Of a DNA stretch of 50,784 bases, positions 1 through 10,960 are shown one piece after another. The translations under genes and the position numbers were made by a program. Positions within the stretch are counted from its first letter, which is position 1, and every line of letters begins with the position of its first letter. The stretch is from Welwitschia mirabilis (taxonomy: Eukaryota > Gnetophyta > Gnetopsida > Welwitschiales). The notes below the pieces were generated by a model, which saw nothing but the letters and a program-made list of their open reading frames with translations, was not told where the DNA came from and did no database searches. The DNA lies in NCBI GenBank assembly GCA_051453625.1, contig JBOZIK010000001.1, positions 238,659,450 through 238,710,233 on the forward strand, written 5' to 3'.

Positions 1-1003
1 TGTTACCTTGCTAGGTCACTAGGTGCATAACATTTTATCATAATTATTAATAATGCATTTAAAATAAATCACCTCCTAAATATAGTTTTTATGTTAAATA
101 AAGAAAGGTGCAACAATTACACAAAGAAAATAATATTGATGCAACCATTGATTTAAAACTAACATAACCACTAATGTATCCAAAAACATGACTATTACTT
201 TAGCCACTTAACTTAGCCACTAACATAGCTACTAATTTAACCACTAACATAATCACTAATTTAACCACTAAATATCATAATTAATTTATCAATAATTTCA
301 TAATATAATTATATCTCAATGATAACAACTAAATTAGCTTGTAAAATATATAGCAACAACAAAATTCATTTTAATTAAAATTTTAAGCTAAGTCTTTAGA
401 CCTTGAAAGTTTGAACATGATATTACTCCAACCCTTAATAGGTTTCATCCTTGAAACTTGAGCTATAATACATCTATTTTCTATTTCCAAGTAGCTTCTA
501 CTTTTGTCTCTTCTAATTGTTGCACTTCAAAGTTGAATTTCTCTTTCTCTAAGTACAAATTTCTCTTAGATCAAAATTTAAATTAATCAAACTTCAACTA
601 TGCCGTTTAGTTGAATATCTAATTCTTAATTATGTAACTATGGATATTAAATTTGTATCATTGGAACCTATTGCAAAACTGATATCTAAAGAACTTTTAA
701 ATGGTTTGCAACTTAAATAAGATTTCATCAAGCAACTCTTTCTTTAATTTCATATAAAGTATTGAATAAGGTAAAATTTTTTTCATAAAACTTATTAACC
801 AATAATATTAATCATATGATACATGCCATAACAATCACCTCTTTAGTCTAAATGATCAAGCCTCTACAAATACTCTTATTCTTTTATCCTTCATTTTATG
901 TTCATTGCATTTACTTTAAAGTTTTACTATATATTATATCAACTCCAAAATTCACTAAAATTATTTTGTTGTACATGGCCTTTTCCAATTTCCTAAGTCA
1001 TAG
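1..1003. other. AT-rich flank without recognisable gene
   Basis: No long open frame and no transposon domain is visible. The first 1,000 nt hold a single CG dinucleotide (604-605), far below expectation even for this base composition, which fits old methylated plant DNA. The only structure is the short repeat at 158-270. Confidence 0.6.
158..270. repeat. Degenerate short tandem repeat
   Basis: Variants of the words cactaat, ttaacca and ctaacata recur about every 14-18 nt across roughly 110 nt. The units differ by substitutions and small indels. No function is suggested. Confidence 0.55.
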
Positions 1004-1418
1004 TGTATAATTTTCCATTTTACTATTTCCAAATTATTTCACATAAAAAGGAACATGTAGATAGTATGCTAGGAATAATAAGAATAACATGGAAAATTTT
1101 GGAAGAAGTGATCTTTATTATTAGAATTAGTGAATTACATTTGTTATAATTAGCCAAGAACCTTGGAATAGTGGTCAAAGATAAAGATGTAAACTATGGC
1201 CTGAGTTCCTATCCTAGGACCCTTGGGGATCAGCCAAGGTTATCATCAATTACATCTACTGTCTGGCTATCCTTTCCTAATACCATAGGATTTTATAGCA
1301 TAAACGAAAGGACACAGTTTTACATAGTTAGATCACAACTATTCTTAACAACTCATTAATAATGCTCATTTACCACCTTAACATACTTATTTATAAATAG
1401 TAAATTTGAAACATTATG
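1004..1418 (-). repeat. 3' LTR of the outer gypsy element
   Basis: It aligns throughout with 34575-34990. Shared words include acccttggggat, aggattttatagcataaa, ctcattaataatgctcattta and ttataaatagtaaat. The terminal TG/CA is partly eroded by transitions. Reading frames inside (for example 1171-1359, plus) are chance. Confidence 0.8.
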
Positions 1419-1432
1419 CTCCCTTCCCCTTA
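1419..1432 (-). promoter_or_regulatory. Polypurine tract of the outer gypsy element
   Basis: On the minus strand this reads taaggggaagggag immediately before the 3' LTR. That is the expected position and composition for the primer of plus-strand DNA synthesis. Confidence 0.65.
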
Positions 1433-1739
1433 AGAATTGTACTAACTCACTTGTAGTTTATCCTCTTCTTGTACTATTTGTAAAGGAATGCCCATCTAGA
1501 TTATTTTATATATTATCTACAAAACATAACAAAAGGAAAAATATTGAACATTAAAAGATACATTAACAATGAAAAAAATAACATATCAAATTTTATTAAA
1601 AATTTTGGAAAAAAGTCTCTTACATATCCTTCCTATTCTTCCTAGTTTATTGATTACAATGGGTCCATTGGATGCCTACTTTATTTATGTTTCTATTCCT
1701 TAATTGATTAGTTTTGGTATCTAAGACTTTTTCAAGTTA

Positions 1740-3060
1740 GATAATAAAGGTTAGGTTAGGGTGTAGTCCTGGTTCTTATCCTCATAGTAAGGTTTTAGCA
1801 TGCTTACATGGCAGACTAAATGAATTTGAGACATTTGCAAAGGTAGTTCTAATTTATAGGCTAAATCCCCTATTATTTCAATAAGCTTGAATGGACCATA
1901 ATACAATGGGGATGGATTGCTATACTTCCTCATTTTCAAAGAGTTCTTTTTGGCTTGATTTTTAGTAGCACTTATTTGCAAGTTGGAATATGTGGGTTTG
2001 ATGTTTCTCACCATAGTATTTATTATACTTGTATTGAGTGACTTGCAAGTATTTATTTATTTTAATAATCATCTCTTCCATAGTTTTTAATTTAGGGGAT
2101 GTAGCCATTTTTGATTTTTATAAAAGATTAAACTATGTGATAGGGGTGGAGCAATTTCTATAATAGATTACTTCAAATAATGAACATTGAATTAAGGTTT
2201 GAAAAGTTTGATTGTAATAAAACTCAACCAGGTGTAGGTACTTCTTTCATTGTTTAGGACTTTCAGCCATCTAACACCATAGAGTATCATTTAGATTTGA
2301 TTTAGTCTTTTTATTTAGCCATCTGTTTCTAGGTGGTATGTGGTACTCAAACTGAGTTTAGTACCCAAGTGATGAAATAAGCTTTGCAGAACTTGAATAA
2401 GAACTTTGGATCTTGATCGGATATAATAACTTAAGGTGCACCATGTAACTTGAAAACTTTCTACACAAATGATAGGGATAATTCTTAACCATGTTAGAGC
2501 TTTATACTATAATGAAATGAATTGTCTTAATCAATCTATCTCCATAAATAAAAATCACATCATGTTGTTTGTTAGTAAGACATAGCCTAGTAATGAAATC
2601 CATATAGATTTCTTTCATTATGGCATCTCTAATGTTTGAAGAAGTCTAGTGGATATTCCTTGATTAATCTTAATTTTCTAGCATATAGAGTAATTACAAA
2701 TGCATTCCTTGAAATCTATCTTCATTCTATGCCAAAATTAATATTTTCTTAATTAATGGTAATTTTTAATAAATTTGAGATGCCCTACATATGGGACTTC
2801 ATATAGCTTAGACATTAATTTAGTCTTATGGGATGCATAGACATCATCCTTTTAATAGATAACCATCCTATAAGAGTGTATAGGTGCTTACTTCTTTTCC
2901 TTCTTGGATTAATTGGTGTGCATCTAGAATAGATCATTAACTATGGTTTCTTAATAAAAATAGCTAGATCTGATGTAACATGCACCACATTCTACTTAGT
3001 GTGTTTACAACTCTATTCTTATTTCTTAGGGTGTAATATAGTTTGAACTTGTATTCTACA
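1740..3060 (-). pseudogene. Integrase remnant, outer gypsy element
   Basis: The C-terminal part is open at 1751-2014 (87 codons): a YYGPFKLIEIIGDLAYKLE stretch, then a HVSMLKP stretch, typical of the integrase C-terminus of chromovirus-type gypsy elements. Upstream, around 2130-2500, the integrase core is recognisable in broken frames: a VIISDQDPKF stretch carrying the second catalytic aspartate, then a degenerate AYHP/DGQ-like region. Several stops and frameshifts separate the blocks. In life it would insert the cDNA into host DNA. The frame ends soon after HVSMLKP and no chromodomain follows. Family call confident; subfamily inferred. Confidence 0.75.
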
Positions 3061-3079
3061 ACTATTTCACCTTATATTA

Positions 3080-4150
3080 TTTATTTCATGTTTAGAAGAG
3101 GCTATTTTTGGAAATATTCGAAGTGTCTATGGTTTTTTTTAGTTAAAATTCACTTTTAATAAATAATGTCTTTAGACCATTGTGGCATGAACTATGGCTA
3201 GTAATTTGAGATCATGGATGGAATAATTATTCTCATGTTAGCTCAGTTTCTATGATTCATAGGCAATTACTTAATCATCTTGACTCAGTATGGCCTATAT
3301 GCCTTGAGTAGAAGCATCAATGGTAACTGTGAATGCTTTGTGCATATCTACAATTTCAAAAATAGGTGTTCTTATAAGTAGTAGCCTCAGCATAAGAAAT
3401 GCTTCCTTGCATTTATCATTGAAATGAATGTAGATGTTGATTTGGTTACAAGTTGAGAAAATCATAGAATGAATTTCTGATAGAAGCCAACCAACCCTAA
3501 GAAGCTTTTAAATTATATAACATCTTTTAATTCTAGTCATTTTGTCATAGCCTATACTTTGACTAGATTGTTTGTAATTCCTTTACTAGAGATAATATAT
3601 CCTAGGTAGCTAATTTTTGTTTAAAATAAGTTAAATTTGCTTAATTTATATTTAAAATCATGCTTATTCAGGACCTATAAAAATTGATTCAAGTGTGCAA
3701 CATGATCATTTCGACTTTTGAATATACTAGAATGTCGTTTAAAAATACAACTATAAATGTATCTAAGTACAGTTGAAAAATATCATTCATCAAACTCATA
3801 AAAATAGAAGGAGCATTTTTCTAATCAAAGGGCATCACTATGAACTCATAATGTTTATATCTTGTTCTAAAGACAGTACTATAGATATCTTTTTATTTGA
3901 TACAAATTTAGTAATATCTAAAATTTAAGTTAATATTTGAGAAGAACTTAGCTCCTTGAAGTTGATCTAATAAGTCATCAATTATTGGCAAAGGATATCT
4001 ATTTTTGATGATTACCTTATTTAGTCATTTGTAATTAATGCAGAGTCACAAGGTATCATTCGTTTTCTGCATAAAGAGTACCAGGACTTCTTATGATAAC
4101 ACATTGGAAAAAATCTTGTCTCTTAAAAGTAGTTGTTTAATTTATAGTTT
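3080..4150 (-). pseudogene. Reverse transcriptase-RNase H remnant, outer gypsy element
   Basis: In element order: an SPVLFMQK stretch (near 4130), [20 protein letters not shown] (about 3940-4010), the catalytic block reading [11 protein letters not shown] (about 3719-3751; the first aspartate of the usual DD pair is Asn), then RNase H with a TIDASTQG stretch near 3301-3336 and LLAIVHA further on. RT precedes RNase H and integrase, the gypsy order. Many stops, mostly single-transition changes, are present. It would copy element RNA to DNA in cytoplasmic particles; it is dead here. Confidence in the domain calls is high. Confidence 0.85.
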
Positions 4151-5025
4151 TAGATTACTTAATTCTATTACTAATAACCAGTAGGAATCTCAAGCTATTG
4201 GTTGTACTCTAAGGATTAAGTCAATTATGTATTGCACTTTTCTCTTAAATTGTAGTATCTTAGAATCTTTAAATATGTTAAAAAATTCTTATAGTTATAC
4301 TAGTAATGTGGGATCATATTTACTAATTTATACCTAAATTAGGGTGATGAAAACTTATTTTCTTTAGTAGCTTTTAAAATATTCTTAGGTAAGGTTAAGG
4401 ATGTCCTCTTATTCCTTTCCTTCCCCTTTAAGATTTATTCTTTAAACGAAGTTGTTAGCAAGAGGGTGTATTAGAAAAAGTTAATTTGGACATTGTATCT
4501 AATTAAGAAGAGAATTTTCCAAAATGACATGGTATTATCTAATGTAAAAAATATATAACATATTCCTAAAGTGTAAGTTATAAATGGTGTAGTTAATGAG
4601 GGTAGCAGTCCCATCCTGGGTAAGAAAAATACCCTTGATGATCCCTATTATATATCTTTATTCCTTGAAAGAAGTGACATTTAATTTGTAAAATAATGCT
4701 AGAGAAATGAAATTATGGAAGAAAATATTATCTATTAGGAATGAAGCAAAGAAAGATGAAATTTGATGATGTAATTTCAGTTGGATGGTGACATACATCC
4801 TTTTTAGCTATGAGTCTAACTATTCTAAGGGAGGTTTAATGCTTGATATTTAGATGGATAATTTTTAGTAATGTGATTCTTCTTATGGTATTTATGATAG
4901 GTAACGTTGACTCTGAATGTTTCACATGTCAGTGACATATTAGTTATGTTGGTTCTGTGCACTTGCAAGTGGTGAGGCTTATTCCATCAATTTTTTACCT
5001 TTAAAGATAATGTCTTATTACAATA
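4151..5025 (-). pseudogene. Protease region and gag zinc-knuckle remnant, outer gypsy element
   Basis: Between RT and the copia insertion the minus strand has only short frames. At 4858-4899 a CCHC-like zinc knuckle is visible by spacing, but all three cysteine positions now read tyrosine (TAT or TAC codons) while the histidine remains; the segment reads YHKYHKKNHITKNY. The changes are G-to-A on the coding strand. Upstream of this the gag frame is cut at 5025/5026 by the copia LTR and resumes at 29666. A protease active site was not identified with confidence. Confidence 0.6.
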
Positions 5026-6796
5026 TGAAGGATCTCGAACCCTAAGGGGAGGTGAATAAGATTTTAAAAAAATTCAAAAGACTTGAAATATATCTTCACA
5101 AGTACTAAAAATTGAAAGATATTTGTGCATATAAAACATAAAAATTAATCTAAAAGAAAGATAACTGAAAGTAAAAAATACCAATAAAGATAGATATGTG
5201 ATTTATAGTTGTTTGAAAAAATCCCTTATTCTACTCTTAGCAATCAACTTCTACCTAAGCCTAATTTGGATTTCTACTAATCACTTTTTAGGTATTACCT
5301 ATAATCTTTTATAATCTGACTTTTCAGAGGCTCAGTTTTAACTTTTAGAGAGAATATTATTTGGTGATAATGGCATGTTATAATTCATAGGTTCCACTGG
5401 ATCTAAAGCTTAATAATGATATTTCTATACTACTTGAGACGATAGTACAATTCACATATGTACAGTGAAAACTAATTAATCAAATAGAAATGATAATAAT
5501 AGATGTTTGTTTTTCTTTTATCAAATGGAAGATATGCCAATGAGTAGTCTAAAAACTTATCCAAAATATATTTAAAAGTGGTACAATGATTTTTACAACT
5601 GACAAATATATAGAAAAAATGTTTTATGATTTTACAAATGGAATACATTTTTTATGACATGAAAATGGCAGGCCAAATGGCTAGAAAAATCTCATTTTTG
5701 TCATGACTGATCAACCCCTTAAAATATCTGATTGATCCCATTAAGTGCTATCACTGAAGTTAGTTTTCCTCATCTTCTTTTGGTTGATCTCAGTTTCTTA
5801 TGGCTCCATGTTTAGTTAATCCCTCAGAAACTAGTTGACATAGTTTAATTCAATGGATCCCATGTCTAGAAAAATGTAGAACAACTTTTATGGCCTAGGT
5901 CTGATTGACCCCTTAGCTATCCAGTCAACCCCTTGAGCAGAAAGAGTGAAAACATTTCACTGTAGATCTAGTCAACTCCTCTAGAATTTGGATCCCTCTT
6001 GATGATCAGANNNNNNNNNNNNNNNNNNNNNNNNNNNNNNNNNNNNNNNNNNNNNNNNNNNNNNNNNNNNNNNNNNNNNNNNNNNNNNNNNNNNNNNNNN
6101 NNNNNNNNNNNNNNNNNNNNNNNNNNNNNNNNNNNNNNNNNNNNNNNNNNNNNNNNNNNNNNNNNNNNNNNNNNNNNNNNNNNNNNNNNNNNNNNNNNNN
6201 NNNNNNNNNNNNNNNNNNNNNNNNNNNNNNNNNNNNNNNNNNNNNNNNNNNNNNNNNNNNNNNNNNNNNNNNNNNNNNNNNNNNNNNNNNNNNNNNNNNN
6301 NNNNNNNNNNNNNNNNNNNNNNNNNNNNNNNNNNNNNNNNNNNNNNNNNNNNNNNNNNNNNNNNNNNNNNNNNNNNNNNNNNNNNNNNNNNNNNNNNNNN
6401 NNNNNNNNNNNNNNNNNNNNNNNNNNNNNNNNNNNNNNNNNNNNNNNNAGAGTGAAAACATTTCACTGTAGATCTAGTTAACTCCTCTAGAATTTGGATC
6501 CCTCTTGATGATCAGATATAATAAATTTTTTTCTTAGGTCTAGTTGATACCTTAGGAATCTAGGAAAATCCTCAGTAATCTGTCTTTGACACTTCATAGT
6601 ATAGGTTTAATTGAGCCTTTAGGAATTTAGTGAATCCCTTTAAGGGTATGAAACTTTTTAGGTTTAGGTAAGATTTATGATAAAAGTTTACCACTTCTAA
6701 TCTACAAGGATTAATATTTTTTGTAAAGAATAAAACATGTTTTGCTAAAATAGAAAATGTTAATTTGACATCAACATGGCAAATTATAACTCAACT
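5026..6796 (-). repeat. 3' LTR of the copia element
   Basis: It aligns along its length with 28386-29665: the start tgaaggat, the AT-rich first 200 nt, the block around ggttccact, and the end aaattataact. It contains a spurious-looking N gap (6011-6448). It also holds several copies of a ctagtcaacccctt-like motif (see findings). Confidence 0.85.
6011..6448. other. Assembly gap (438 N) with duplicated flanks
   Basis: The 68 nt before the gap (5943-6010) recur right after it (6449-6516) with one C/T difference. The paired LTR at 28386-29665 has no extra sequence at this place. The gap is probably an unmerged overlap. Confidence 0.8.
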
Positions 6797-7276
6797 ATCA
6801 TTCCATTTGACATTAATGGAAAACTATGCTTAGTTAAAAATATTAAATGAAAAAAGTATCCCTTAGATAATGCCCCTAAAATTTACAAAAGATTATTGAG
6901 TATGCATATCAAATTAAACATTCATAAAGAGTTTCCAATAAGAGAAAATAAATGTGAACAATTAAAGTATAGTTCATAATACATGTAATATTCATTTATA
7001 GATGTAATAAAATCATGGTTTATGATAAACGAAGATAAAAATAATACCAAATGCATTTCTATTACATAATATTAAGTAGTACAAGGAAAAGTACTTATTA
7101 AGAGTAATTATAATTGATAAACACTGATAAGTACTACTAAGAAATACTTGACAACATTTGATAGTAGTTAATAAAAATTGACAATACAACTAACTATTTA
7201 TTTTCCTTTTAAAATAAAAAACAAATAAGAGAAAATAAGCACAATTGAAAAGGAGCAAAAAGAGGAAAAAAAAAGA
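6797..7276. other. Copia 3' untranslated interior
   Basis: AT-rich sequence between the 3' LTR and the end of the post-pol ORF. No gene is seen. No strong polypurine tract is evident beside the LTR on the minus strand. Confidence 0.5.
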
Positions 7277-7620
7277 AATCAATTAGATTCTTCTTCTTCT
7301 GTCTCCTCAAATTCATTTTTAGAAGCTAGGTCTTCTTCTTATTCCTCTTCTTCGGCTATCTGAGTAGAGCTACTGGCTTCTTAAGAAGCATTCACTACCT
7401 CATACCCAATTACAATTAGAGCCTCTTTAATGTGCCTTATGTGAGAATCCAACCTCTACAAGTATGAAAGAGTCTTTTTAAAAAAGTCTTGCTTAGGATT
7501 AGGAGACTTGAAAGATTTCTTAGAATCAACAAAAATGTGCATGTAGGTTAAAGACATACACTTAATGGCAGACACAGGATCAAAGTTTCTAACTTTGGGT
7601 GTAACTAAACTCTAAAATGA
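7277..7620 (-). pseudogene. C-terminal part of the copia post-pol ORF
   Basis: On the minus strand one frame runs through about 100 codons with only a few stops. It reads SKKSFKSPNPKQDFFKKTL, then SHIRHIKEALIVIGYEVV, then a very acidic tail rich in Glu (IAEEEE and EEFEETEEEES-type runs), ending near 7277. The 5' part of the same ORF lies at 22120-22810, beyond the Athila insertion. I infer the link from position and strand. The function is unknown; such ORFs are often labelled envelope-like in Sireviruses. Confidence 0.5.
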
Positions 7621-7676
7621 TGACAAATATTTGTAATCAAAACTCAGTAAGGAATATTCCTAGTCTCATGATATTC

Positions 7677-7972
7677 TATTATGATTTGTATTTATATAAT
7701 GTTATGTATTAAGTAGGATCTTGTTAATTACAAATATAATAAACAAATACAACATACTAATATAGATAAGAGTGATCCAAATATCGTAATCCATCGAAGG
7801 ATAAATTACTAAATATGAAAGTTTCTTTCTATAAAGAAATGCTTGTGCTCTAACCTATAAAAAATAACTTGTAATGCATGAAAGTAAAAATGCAACACAC
7901 TCGTGAAAGGCTAATCTAGGAAAAGGAAACAATAATACACTTAACTTAAACTAATCATGCACAACCTTAACA
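7677..7972 (-). repeat. Partial Athila-type LTR, cut by a gap
   Basis: It matches the first ~300 nt of the LTRs at 8074 and 21016 (plus-strand order). It shares gtgatcc, atcgaagg and atgcacaa with the 21016 copy but not with the 8074 copy, so it is more likely the partner of the right-hand LTR. Confidence 0.7.
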
Positions 7973-8072
7973 NNNNNNNNNNNNNNNNNNNNNNNNNNNN
8001 NNNNNNNNNNNNNNNNNNNNNNNNNNNNNNNNNNNNNNNNNNNNNNNNNNNNNNNNNNNNNNNNNNNNNNNN
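7973..8072. other. Assembly gap (100 N, probably unknown size)
   Basis: A round 100-N gap placed exactly where an LTR copy breaks off and another begins at its first base. Real distance and content are unknown. Confidence 0.85.
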
Positions 8073-8073
8073 T

Positions 8074-9173
8074 TGTTGTGGTGTGTATTTATGCAATGTT
8101 TATGTCCTTAGTATAATCTTGTTAATCATAAATAATAATGCATAAAAACAACACACTAATATAGATGGGAGTTAACCCAAATATCATAATTTATCAAAAG
8201 CCAAAATAGAAAATAAGAAAGTTGCTTTCAAAAGAGAAATACTTGTATCCTAATCTATAGAAATCACTTGTAATGCATGAAGTAAAATGAAAACAAACTT
8301 GTGTAAAGCTAGTCTAGGAAAAGGAAATAATAATGCATCTAACCTAAACTAATTAAATACAACCTTAACAAAGGTTGCCCTCATAACCTATATCACTAAA
8401 GAAACTATCACTGGATCAGAAGAAACATAAGCTATGAGGATGAGAAATAATAATACATTGAAATTAGAAAGAAAGTATTTTGTATTAGATTGTGAATCAC
8501 ATCTGTATTACAAAGTAGCTGAACCACAATGGAGGAAAGGCTACCCAACACCAAGGAAAATGTCTCTCTGCAATTACAAAAATTGATCTCTGGCCTTTCA
8601 ATCTCCTAACATGAGAATTTCAACTATAAAAAAAGACAAGAAGGAGTCAAGATTGAGATCACTATTTAGTAATAATAAGCACATAAGAAAACATATAGAA
8701 AGACTAGGTAAAATCATAACGTTCACATGAGGAGTAACAGATATAGATTTGGCAGAAGCTAGATGAATCTTCAATACAAAATTACAACAATTTCATCCAG
8801 GGGGTTGTCTAGATGATAGAAGAGATAATGCCACCTCATAATTAATCCACATTAATTGTTAAGTCAATTACAGTCAGCATCCCTATTGGCACTATTTGAT
8901 CGATCATCCATACAATTGTCTAGATGATGAGGTGGATAATGACCTTTGAAAAATCTTCAATCAACATCAAACTTAATGTTTTATAGGAAGTTATCTTAAA
9001 AATGTAAAGTATTCAAAATAGCTCAAAATGCTATAAATCATCATGGAGATTATGCGTTTTTATCTCTTTTACTTTAGCTCTCCATTATTATGGAAATAAG
9101 CATTTACCTATTTATTATCCTACAAAGCCACTCAGAATATCCTACTAAATATGCATAAGTTAGTAGTGCAACA
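8074..9173 (-). repeat. Athila-type LTR, apparent 3' LTR
   Basis: It begins tgttgtgg and ends gcaaca on the plus strand, about 1.1 kb. It aligns with 21016-22118 and more loosely with 47823-49079. Just outside, 9174-9190 reads on the minus strand as a purine-rich tract with ggaggcta beside the LTR, which makes this a 3' LTR. It carries two copies of the tctagatgat motif (about 8807-8835 and 8915-8942). Confidence 0.8.
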
Positions 9174-9649
9174 TAGCCTCCTAGTTAGTTTTGTCAGTTA
9201 CTAATAAAACCAAGTGGACATGTTTGTGAGCCAACTTCTTAGATAATAAAAATAGCTAGGATACTTAAAGAAATCATCTTAGAAAGATTTTTAAAGTTTA
9301 CAGAGATACATATTAGATTTTAGGAAACCATAAAAACTAAATACTTCACTTGTTAGAAGCTCAGCAGTCAATCATTCAGGCCGTTGTTTAGATAATGAAG
9401 GGGACAATAGGCTTAAAAAAGGTCTTTGAAATCAGAAACCTATGATAGAATTTTTGTTTTTATAGATAATTAGACAGTGTAATAAAAGAGCCCTCCACTA
9501 AAGTAAGTAGTAATGAATGAACAATTACCATAGTAAAGTAAAAATAGATCCTCATCATAACATGTAAAAATTAAAATATAGACATGAAAAAATTAGATGT
9601 AAATTAGTACACCATGCTAGAAAAATAAAGTATCTATATAAATATCAAA
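9174..9649. other. Athila 3' untranslated interior
   Basis: No gene. The first ~80 nt align with 49080-49160 beside the other 3' LTR, including ctaataaa and tgtgagcc, which shows a conserved 3' interior. A further copy of the tagataatgaagg-type motif lies at about 9383-9408. Confidence 0.6.
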
Positions 9650-10960
9650 AGAGAGTTTTCCAATACAAAAGATGTATATAAGTGGAGATACAAAATAATA
9701 ATACAAAATCATTCCCCTCATCTAAGCATGATAAACTGTGACATAATAGCTGGCTTAAGAGTAGGAAAATAAGAAGGAGAATGCTCAAGATCCATGGAGA
9801 AACAGAGGTCCAAAAATGTAGATATGACTCTGACCATCTCATCGCTCTAGACACATACCTCCTTAGGAATATCTACTATTACACTCTACTATATGGGCAT
9901 AATACACTGATGCATGTCAATGATCTGATCCTCAGAGTGCTGGGCTCTCCTCTCAATAGACAGAATCCTTTGCTTAAATGTCTGTTATTACTAATCAAGA
10001 GTTTATGTTCTCTGATCAAGTACCAATTTCCTCTATTTAAAAGCTTTAATTTGATGATTAAATATGTGGATACCTCTATTTATAAAACCTCTAATGGTCT
10101 TAGTAGTCTCTACTAGAAGAGTCTGAATCTACTCAAGAGTATCTCCAATCATAGGTCACTGAATCTAAGGTCATTATGCCTCTCTTGGAACCTGCATATC
10201 CATGTCCTATAAATAGCGACCTAAAGTCTGTTATGTGATAGGCACTGCTCATCCATGGGCTTTAGTATCCAAAATCATCTAAAGATTACTAAGAAGAGGC
10301 ATAAATAACCAAGTGGCTGAAGTTGTCATGCCTCTATCATGAACTTGAGTCATCTCTAGATAAATGTAAGAAAGTTCATCTTCTCCCTTTGCTAAAAGTT
10401 GCTAATATCTGTAAGTGTGCTATCATAGTGTGACTATTATGAAAGGATGGATTAATGTTATAAATTAACTCTTTATGCAAAAACCTGTACATGGGGATCA
10501 CATACGTAATATTTACCCCTTATCAATCAATAGTGAGGCCAGTTAGAATATCTAAAATAGTGCCATATGCATACTTCCAAGCCCATCAAGACCTATGATA
10601 ACTATAATATGATATGGGAGGATTGATATCACATGAATCCATATAAATGTAACAATCATATTCTATAACTGACCATAAGCGTTCGGTCGCCTTTTAATGT
10701 ACATGATGTCATATAACTCCCTTATCTCTAATATTGAGTATGCCTCATGTACATCTATAATCCATCGAAGCTACAAATTGATTAATCTTTAGTCTATGTC
10801 AAGCTTGATATGACTCATAAAATCTCTGAAATAATGCTCAACACATATGCTAGCTATTTGAATAATCAAGGAATGATCACGTTGAGGTGGCCAGATGTGT
10901 AGGCTCTGCACATTCTATCTCTAGCTTGTGAAAGGGCCCACCTCTTATTCTACTACCTCA
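9650..10960 (-). pseudogene. Unidentified post-pol ORF of the Athila-type element
   Basis: The minus strand here has higher coding-like content than its surroundings but shifts frame and meets many stops. Readable stretches are EHYFRDFMSHIKLD, LEIRELYDIMYIKRRPNAYG, MTQVHDRGMTTSATWLF and MVRVISTFLDLCFSMDLEHS. Downstream of pol and upstream of the 3' LTR, it occupies the place of the envelope-like or plant transposon protein ORF of Athila/Calypso elements. I do not recognise a domain. It could instead be an unrelated insertion. Confidence 0.4.

Noticed and set aside
1171-1359. 62-codon plus-strand frame
   Set aside because: It lies wholly inside the outer LTR. The paired LTR does not keep the frame.
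1385-1400. tatttataaatag as a TATA box
   Set aside because: The element reads on the minus strand, where this lies within about 35 nt of the LTR start, too close to the U3 edge for the usual promoter position. It may still be functional, but nothing else supports it.
5981-6481. Long frames across N
   Set aside because: They exist only because N translates without stops. The same holds for frames over 7957-8145, 11170-11966, 13173-13457, 13696-14244, 16054-16518, 25868-26580 and 42834-43193 where they cross gaps, except for the parts outside the gap described above.
9645-9854. Hydrophobic segment resembling a transmembrane anchor of an envelope-like protein
   Set aside because: The neighbouring frame over the same bases gives an ordinary soluble-looking stretch that links better to the upstream blocks, so the hydrophobic frame may be out of register.
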